Assembly (NCBI GenBank): GCA_902491895.1 | Contig: CABUJH010000011.1 | Coordinates: 1 to 46,682, forward strand | Reading direction: 5' to 3' | Source of the DNA: an uncultured Collinsella sp. | Lineage (GTDB): Bacteria > Actinomycetota > Coriobacteriia > Coriobacteriales > Coriobacteriaceae | DNA length: 46,682 bases | Part shown: positions 41,812 to 46,682 of the stretch, piece after piece | How the letters are laid out: each line of letters begins with the position of its first letter | Position numbering within the stretch: position 1 is the stretch's first letter | Program-made: the position numbers and the translations under genes | Notes under the pieces: model-generated | Seen by the model: only the letters and a program-made list of their open reading frames with translations | Databases searched by the model: none | What the model was told of the DNA's origin: nothing

Positions 41812-41834
41812 AACGTTTGCATTGTGCAAACGTT
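41812..41834. promoter_or_regulatory. 23-bp palindromic operator, likely for the GntR protein
   Basis: AACGTTTGCA and TGCAAACGTT are perfect 10-base arms separated by three bases. The site lies about 8-30 bases after the predicted transcription start, a position where a bound repressor would block transcription. Confidence 0.72.
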
Positions 41835-41876
41835 GAAGCGAGATGCGATGCAGTCTCGAGTTCTTTGGAGGTATCT

Positions 41877-43340
41877 ATGTCAGATACGAAGGCGAAGAAG
41901 ACAAACAGACGTTTTAAGTTCAAATTACCGCATGTCTATACGATCATGTTCTTGCTGATCGTTGTCTTTGCGGTCCTGACTTGGATCGTTCCCTCTGGTC
42001 AGTATCAGCGCAAGACGATTTCGACAGCGGCGGGCGAGCGTGAAGTCGCCGTTGCTGGAACCTATGAACAGGTCGATAAGAACTACACCGATTCCGAGAC
42101 CGGCGAGACCATCAATCTGGGCCAGGATATCTTCGCGGTTCTGCAAGCGCCCACCAAGGGCATCCAGGAGGCTGCCGACGTCGTTGCGTTCGTCTTATTG
42201 ATTGGCGGATCGTTCGCGATCATCACCAAGACCAACGCTTTGAATGCCGGCATGAGCCGTGTGATTAAAAAGCTCAAGAACAAGGACATCCTCATCATTC
42301 CCATCACGATGACATTGCTGTCCATTTGCGGCACTACGTTTGGTATGTCTGAGGAAGCCCTGCCGTTCTATGCCATCTTCATTCCCATCATGATGGGTAT
42401 CGGTTATGACTCGATGACGGCATTCATCATCTGCTTCCTTGGTCCTAACCTGGGATATTGTGCTTCGACCATCGACCCGTTTAATGTTTTGATCGCCCAA
42501 GGCATCATTGGCATCGAGGGTAATCCGCAACTGTGGCTGCGCGCCGTTTCTTGGGTTATCTTCACTGCCGTCGGTATCGCATGGGCCATGCGCTACGCCA
42601 TGCGCGTCAAGAAAAACCCCGAGTCGTCCATTGTGTACGAGGACGATAAGCTCAAGCGTATTGAGTTTTCCGTGACCGATGCCTCCATCGAGGAAGAGTT
42701 CACTATCCGTCAGAAGCTCGTGCTCATCGATTTTGCTTGCGGTATGGGCATTATCGTCTGGGGTCTTGTTACCCAGGGCTGGTACATGAATGAGATTTCC
42801 GCCGTGTTCCTTGGCATGGGCTTGCTTGCCGGTATCCTGGGCGGTCTTGACCAGCAGACAATCGCAGAGGAGTTCGTTAAGGGTCTCGCCGACTTTGCGT
42901 ACGCTGCCATCGTTATCGGTATCGCTCGCGGTATTCTGGTCATCGCCGAGGGCGGCATGATCATCGACACCATCCTCCAGGCGCTCGCTACCGCGCTCGC
43001 CGGCGCACCCGCCGCCGTCTACACCACGTTTATGTATATCGTCCTTGGCCTGCTCTCTTTGCTGGTTCCCTCGAGTTCTGGCCTGGCGGCGCTCACCATG
43101 CCCGTTATGGGCCCCCTGACCGAGCTCATGGGCCTCAATCCCGAGGCAGCCGTCACCGCGCTCCAGTTTGCCAACCAGACCATCAACACCATCAGCCCCG
43201 TGGCGGGCATGACGGTCGCCGGTCTTGCCGTGGCTAGGATTTCGTTTGGCCAATGGTGGAAGACCATTTGGAAGTTCTTCATTTTCATGGTCGTCTTTGG
43301 CGTGATTGTAACGGCAATCTCTGGCATGCTTCCGGTGTAG
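41877..43340 (+). CDS. YfcC-family transporter
   Basis: A 487-residue inner-membrane carrier of the YfcC/DcuC-like (ion transporter superfamily) class. After a basic cytoplasmic start it has about 11-12 hydrophobic segments. Typical parts are HVYTIMFLLIVVFAVLTWIVPSGQY, CGTTFGMSEEALPFYAIFIPIMMGIGYD, LGPNLGYCASTIDPFNVLIAQGI and LLVPSSSGLAALTMPVMGPL. ATG 41877 has GGAGG six bases upstream. As the first gene of the operon it should import the substrate, or a peptide or acid form of it, without phosphorylation. Confidence 0.9.
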   Translation: MSDTKAKKTNRRFKFKLPHVYTIMFLLIVVFAVLTWIVPSGQYQRKTISTAAGEREVAVAGTYEQVDKNYTDSETGETINLGQDIFAVLQAPTKGIQEAADVVAFVLLIGGSFAIITKTNALNAGMSRVIKKLKNKDILIIPITMTLLSICGTTFGMSEEALPFYAIFIPIMMGIGYDSMTAFIICFLGPNLGYCASTIDPFNVLIAQGIIGIEGNPQLWLRAVSWVIFTAVGIAWAMRYAMRVKKNPESSIVYEDDKLKRIEFSVTDASIEEEFTIRQKLVLIDFACGMGIIVWGLVTQGWYMNEISAVFLGMGLLAGILGGLDQQTIAEEFVKGLADFAYAAIVIGIARGILVIAEGGMIIDTILQALATALAGAPAAVYTTFMYIVLGLLSLLVPSSSGLAALTMPVMGPLTELMGLNPEAAVTALQFANQTINTISPVAGMTVAGLAVARISFGQWWKTIWKFFIFMVVFGVIVTAISGMLPV

Positions 43341-43349
43341 GTGGTTGTG

Positions 43350-44933
43350 ATGTCTGATCGTTTGACGGTCCTGACGTCTAAGAGCGTCTTTACCGGTACG
43401 GGGGACCTGCCGTTTGAAGGTTTCGTAGCGGTCCGTGGCAATCGAATTGAGGCTGTTGGCACCAAGTGTGAGGTAGCTTCGTATTTGACCCAGGCGGACG
43501 AGGTAGTTGACCTGGGCGACCGCACCGTCATGCCTGGCCTGATCGATGTACATACCTTCTATACAGGCTGGGCGCTGCGGACGTTGGGGTCTGATCTGTC
43601 CGGCATCGCTGATGCCAAAGAGGCCGTGTCGCTCTTGCGTACATGGAAAGAAGATCATCCGGATTGCGCGGCGGCTTTTGGCCACAACCTACCCGAAACG
43701 TTGGCATCGGATGCCGAGAACGCAAATACGGCAGCTGTGTTTGACGATTGTTTTGGCGATATCCCCGTCGTCTGCTTTACATCGGGTGCGGAGACCTGCG
43801 TTCTCAATGCTGCCGCCAGTGCGCGATACGGCTTTACACCCCAGGCGTGCTATGCCGAGAAGATCTGGCGCATGATGAGCGATTTCCTCGCGCTGCCCGA
43901 GGTGCGTGCCGGGTATTCGGACTACATGAGCATGCTTAACGAGCGCGGCGTTACCGCCATCAAGGAAATGGCGTTTGATGACTACTACGGCTTTGCCGAC
44001 GAAATGGCTCGCCGTGAGGAATCTGGTGAGCTGACGGTTCGCGTCTCTATGATGTCGCAGCCGGTGGGCGCCGGTGCAAATCTGGCATATGCCCGCGAGG
44101 CGCGAGAGCGCTTCCGGGGACCGTTCGTTCGTTTTTCTGGCTTCAACCGTATGACCGACCGCGGCGTATGGGCGGGGCTTGCCGAGATGATAGACCCCTA
44201 TGAGGACTCGGCCGATGCGGGCGCTGCCGGCAAGACGGTCGTCGAGGAGCCAGAGTGGGATCTGATTGAGAACGAGCTGCGTGCAATTGATGCTGACGGC
44301 TTCCGATATTCCTTGCATTGCCAGGGCGATGGCGCCGTTCGTCGCACCGTGGCGCTCTATGCCTCGCTGCCTCGAGACGAGCATGGACGGATGCTTCGTC
44401 GCCATGCGATTACCGATCTCGAGAACTCTGACCCGACCGATCTTGTCAAGTTTGGCAAGTTAGGTGGAATTTGCGAGGTCTATCCGCAGATTCTGACGCT
44501 GGACCGGCGCGAGGATTGCCTGTCGATGATGCGTCGACAAATTGGCGAGACGCGACTTTTGCACAGCTGGAATCGCCGCGGCATGGAAGATTCCGGATGC
44601 ACAGTGTGCTGTGGCACGGATTTGCCGCTGTTGATTCCGAGCTTGGGCGAGTCAATCTACAGTGCGTGCGGCGGATACTTCGACGACGGACTGCCCGTGA
44701 ATGAGGTCAACACGCTGACGCTTGTCGAGCTCTTGTGCGCTTGGACTGCCGGGGGCGCGTACGACCTGATGCGCGAAGACGAGCTGGGTACGCTTGAGGT
44801 TGGCAAGCTTGCCGATATCTGCGTGCTCGATCGGGATGTGTTCGACCTCGATTATCGCGACGCACGTGATCTTGCGGTTGACATGACGATGTCGGACGGA
44901 CAAATCGTGTTCGATCGAAATAAGGAGGCATAA
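43350..44933 (+). CDS. Divergent YtcJ-like amidohydrolase
   Basis: A 527-residue amidohydrolase-superfamily protein (composite domain plus barrel). The metal-site region PGLIDVHTFYTG keeps only the first His of the usual HxH (His68; Phe70 in place of the second). His323 in LHCQGDGAV and Asp424 in CGTDLP are kept. The usual RHxIEH segment reads RHAITD (351-356), so another expected His is Asp. The metal centre is therefore altered or reduced. ATG 43350 follows AGGTGG; the transporter stop is nine bases before. It may cut an amide or ring in the imported conjugate. Function is uncertain. Confidence 0.82.
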   Translation: MSDRLTVLTSKSVFTGTGDLPFEGFVAVRGNRIEAVGTKCEVASYLTQADEVVDLGDRTVMPGLIDVHTFYTGWALRTLGSDLSGIADAKEAVSLLRTWKEDHPDCAAAFGHNLPETLASDAENANTAAVFDDCFGDIPVVCFTSGAETCVLNAAASARYGFTPQACYAEKIWRMMSDFLALPEVRAGYSDYMSMLNERGVTAIKEMAFDDYYGFADEMARREESGELTVRVSMMSQPVGAGANLAYAREARERFRGPFVRFSGFNRMTDRGVWAGLAEMIDPYEDSADAGAAGKTVVEEPEWDLIENELRAIDADGFRYSLHCQGDGAVRRTVALYASLPRDEHGRMLRRHAITDLENSDPTDLVKFGKLGGICEVYPQILTLDRREDCLSMMRRQIGETRLLHSWNRRGMEDSGCTVCCGTDLPLLIPSLGESIYSACGGYFDDGLPVNEVNTLTLVELLCAWTAGGAYDLMREDELGTLEVGKLADICVLDRDVFDLDYRDARDLAVDMTMSDGQIVFDRNKEA

Positions 44934-44934
44934 G

Positions 44935-45786
44935 ATGCCTGAATCCAAACCGACGCTGCGCCGCGAGCAGATTGCGGGCATGAATATCCACTACATCATG
45001 TGGTCGCTCGATTACTTCCTTGATGTGCAGCAGCGCTTGGGCTTTGAGTCCATTGAGCTGTGGTGTGCGGAGCCGCATGTGACGCTCGACCACACGGGCT
45101 ACTTTGAGGCTGAGGTCCTGGCGAAAAAGGCTGCAGACCGTGGGCTTAGGTATCGTACTCTGTGCCCCGAGAATGTTGTCTATCCTTGGCAGTACTGCGC
45201 ACGCAAACCGCTGCATGAACAGCGCAGTCTGGCGTACTTTAAGCACGGCATTGAGCTTGCCGAGGTACTTGGGTGCGACCGTATGTCCGTCAACTCGGGC
45301 TGGGGCGACTGGGACGAGGACCGCGAGGAAGCTTGGAAGCGCAGCCGCGAGCACTTGTCCATTCTGGCGGAGTATGCCGGCGAGCACGGTCTGGTGCTTA
45401 CGATGGAAAGCCTGCGTCCCGAGGAGAGCAACCTTGTGACGACGGTTTCCGATGCGAAGCGCATGATTGACGAGGTCGCGAGCCCGTACTTACAGCCCAT
45501 GGTTGATACAACCGCGATGGGCGTTGCAGGCGAGACGCTCGAGGACTGGTTTGCCGCCTTTGGTGATGGGGCAATTCACGAGATGCACTTTATCGACGGT
45601 GACCCGTATGGCCATCTGGTGTGGGGCGATGGCAAGCACGATATGGACGCCTTCGTCGCCACACTCAATGCCCATGGTTTCGACGGCATGCTGGGCCAGG
45701 AAATCACGGACGGTCGTTACTACGATGATCCGGCGGCGGCAGATGCCAAGAACATGGCCGCATTCGAGAAATATCTGATTGACTAA
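44935..45786 (+). CDS. FrlC-like sugar epimerase/isomerase
   Basis: A 283-residue TIM-barrel sugar-phosphate isomerase/epimerase. It follows E. coli FrlC (fructoselysine 3-epimerase) along its length: SIELWCAEPHV, CPENVVYPWQYC, LTMESLRPEESNLVTTVSDA, PMVDTTAMG, HFIDGDPYGHLVWGDGK and QEITDGRYY occupy the matching places. Glu in MESLRPEESN, Asp in MVDT, His in MHFIDGD and Glu in GQEI are the expected metal and catalytic residues. AAGGAGG precedes the ATG, one base after the amidohydrolase stop. It probably interconverts epimers of the sugar part of the substrate. Confidence 0.82.
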   Translation: MPESKPTLRREQIAGMNIHYIMWSLDYFLDVQQRLGFESIELWCAEPHVTLDHTGYFEAEVLAKKAADRGLRYRTLCPENVVYPWQYCARKPLHEQRSLAYFKHGIELAEVLGCDRMSVNSGWGDWDEDREEAWKRSREHLSILAEYAGEHGLVLTMESLRPEESNLVTTVSDAKRMIDEVASPYLQPMVDTTAMGVAGETLEDWFAAFGDGAIHEMHFIDGDPYGHLVWGDGKHDMDAFVATLNAHGFDGMLGQEITDGRYYDDPAAADAKNMAAFEKYLID

Positions 45787-45847
45787 AACAACTATCGGCC
45801 ACGCAGCCAACGTCATTGATTGCGGCCAAACAAGAAAGGAACTGGAT

Positions 45848-46682
45848 ATGAACGCACACGATCTGATCAAAGAGGCAATTGCCGAGAAGGGCAAGTTCGA
45901 CAGCGTCTACTGGATTGCTTGCGGTGGCTCCATGATCGATTTGATCCCGGCTCATGAGCTTCTGCAGCGCGAGGCAACCACCTTCACTTCGTATATCTAT
46001 ACCGCGCGTGAATTCGACATTATGCGTCCGCGTCGTCTGGGCGAGAAGTCCCTGGTCATTGCTTGCAGCCACAGTGGCAATACCCCGGAGGTCGTCGAGG
46101 GCTGCGAGATTGCCCTTGCCGCCGGCGCTACGGTGATCGCCCAGACCGACAACGCTGGATCCAAGATCGACTCCGGCAAGTGGACCACGTGGGTCTACCC
46201 ATGGGGTGAGGGTGTGCCGCAGGCCGAGGTCCCCGCTGGCATTTCGCTGTCACTTGCGGCAGAGCTGCTCGATCAGCAGGAGGACTACGCCGATCTTGCC
46301 GATATGTATGCCGGTATCGCCGAGATGGATAAGATTCTTCCCCCGGCACGCGAGAAGGTAAATGCCGAGCTGGGCGATCGCTTTGCCAAGCTTTGCCAGG
46401 AGCACGAGTTCTTCTATATTCTGGGCAGCGGTCCCAACTTTAGCCAGACCTACGGTTTCGCTATCTGCTCTCTTATGGAGATGCAGTGGCAGCACTGCAG
46501 TTACATCCACTCTGCCGAGTACTTCCATGGCCCCTTCGAGGCTACTCAGGATGGCGTTTTTTACTTCCTGCAGATGGGCTCCAGCGAGTGCCGTGCTATG
46601 GACGAGCGCGCCCTGGCGTTCCTTAAGACGCATACCGATACGCTGATGGTGCTCGATGCCAAGGAGTACGGTATGGAAGCCG
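45848..46682 (+). CDS. FrlB/FraB-like SIS-domain Amadori deglycase (3' end outside window)
   Basis: The first 278 residues of a SIS-domain protein resembling fructoselysine-6-phosphate deglycase FrlB and fructose-asparagine-6-phosphate deglycase FraB. The first SIS domain has YWIACGGSMIDLIPA and CSHSGNTPEV. The second has YILGSGPNFSQTYGFA. Glu211 in LMEMQWQHC and His227 in AEYFHGPFE keep the 16-residue spacing of the catalytic Glu and His of FraB. These enzymes split phosphorylated Amadori products to glucose 6-phosphate and the free amine. AAAGGA precedes ATG 45848. A kinase would be needed and is not in the window. Confidence 0.85.
   Translation, partial: MNAHDLIKEAIAEKGKFDSVYWIACGGSMIDLIPAHELLQREATTFTSYIYTAREFDIMRPRRLGEKSLVIACSHSGNTPEVVEGCEIALAAGATVIAQTDNAGSKIDSGKWTTWVYPWGEGVPQAEVPAGISLSLAAELLDQQEDYADLADMYAGIAEMDKILPPAREKVNAELGDRFAKLCQEHEFFYILGSGPNFSQTYGFAICSLMEMQWQHCSYIHSAEYFHGPFEATQDGVFYFLQMGSSECRAMDERALAFLKTHTDTLMVLDAKEYGMEA

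Noticed and set aside
41812..41834. Catabolite-repression (cre) site
   Set aside because: The palindrome has perfect 10-base arms and does not fit the cre consensus; a GntR operator is the simpler reading.
42195..43685. Open frame of about 496 codons opposite the YfcC and amidohydrolase genes
   Set aside because: It spans the junction of two clear genes on the other strand and reads as His/Asp/Gly-rich nonsense.

Overview
The window is a stretch of bacterial chromosome of about 60% GC with strong AGGAGG-type ribosome sites, GTG and TTG starts, and anaerobe genes (class III ribonucleotide reductase, flavodoxin, an iron-sulfur aldo/keto reductase). The gene mix fits the Actinobacterial class Coriobacteriia. 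Collinsella is my best guess from gene content and style, not a proven assignment. I see no integrase, transposase, CRISPR array, rRNA or phage genes.

Layout. 1-2300: an alpha-glucosidase (GH13) between two identical tRNA-Gly(GCC) copies, the first cut by the window edge, followed by tRNA-Val(GAC). 2300-6100: nrdD and nrdG, the anaerobic ribonucleotide reductase and its activase, behind a NrdR-like box and a long leader, with two large palindromic elements between them. 6100-7830: a short pterin operon (folE, HD hydrolase, folB). 7838-15313: YgjP-like metallopeptidase, M19 dipeptidase, an FKBP coupled to a UreE-like protein, a HAD phosphatase, Fur-family regulator, acylphosphatase, a Gfo/Idh oxidoreductase, RNase HI and a LysR regulator. 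The LysR gene is divergent from metY (O-acetylhomoserine sulfhydrylase), which has a long structured leader holding a possible 17-residue leader peptide. 17210-23202: a secreted barrel-type protein, a small membrane protein, a PanE-like reductase, an aldo/keto reductase, a second Gfo/Idh enzyme and endonuclease IV. The last two genes are each preceded by a related 22-bp hairpin.

23350-26455: a polar amino-acid ABC importer (lipoprotein, permease with an extra N-terminal domain, ATPase). 26573-28300: a flavodoxin/DUF3793 operon with an iron-box-like operator, divergent from a membrane-anchored heavy-metal-binding (HMA) protein behind a CsoR-like operator. 28573-33805: a large wall-anchored propeller protein, a YolD/UvrX SOS polymerase pair under two LexA boxes, and half of an iron-type alcohol dehydrogenase. 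34005-38710: pgi, then on the minus strand an unknown protein, a ClpP paralogue and a membrane-helix-free VirD4/TraG-type ATPase, with ClpP and the ATPase overlapping by 8 bases.

39199-46682: two HAD phosphatases, then a catabolic locus made of a GntR/UTRA regulator, a YfcC-family transporter, a divergent amidohydrolase, a FrlC-like epimerase and a FrlB/FraB-like Amadori deglycase cut by the window end. It has a clean promoter and a 23-bp palindromic operator. By analogy with frl and fra loci it should import and dismantle a sugar-amine (Amadori) conjugate. The transporter class and the amidohydrolase are not the usual partners, so I regard it as the most interesting system here, together with the ClpP-TraG module and the covarying leader hairpins.
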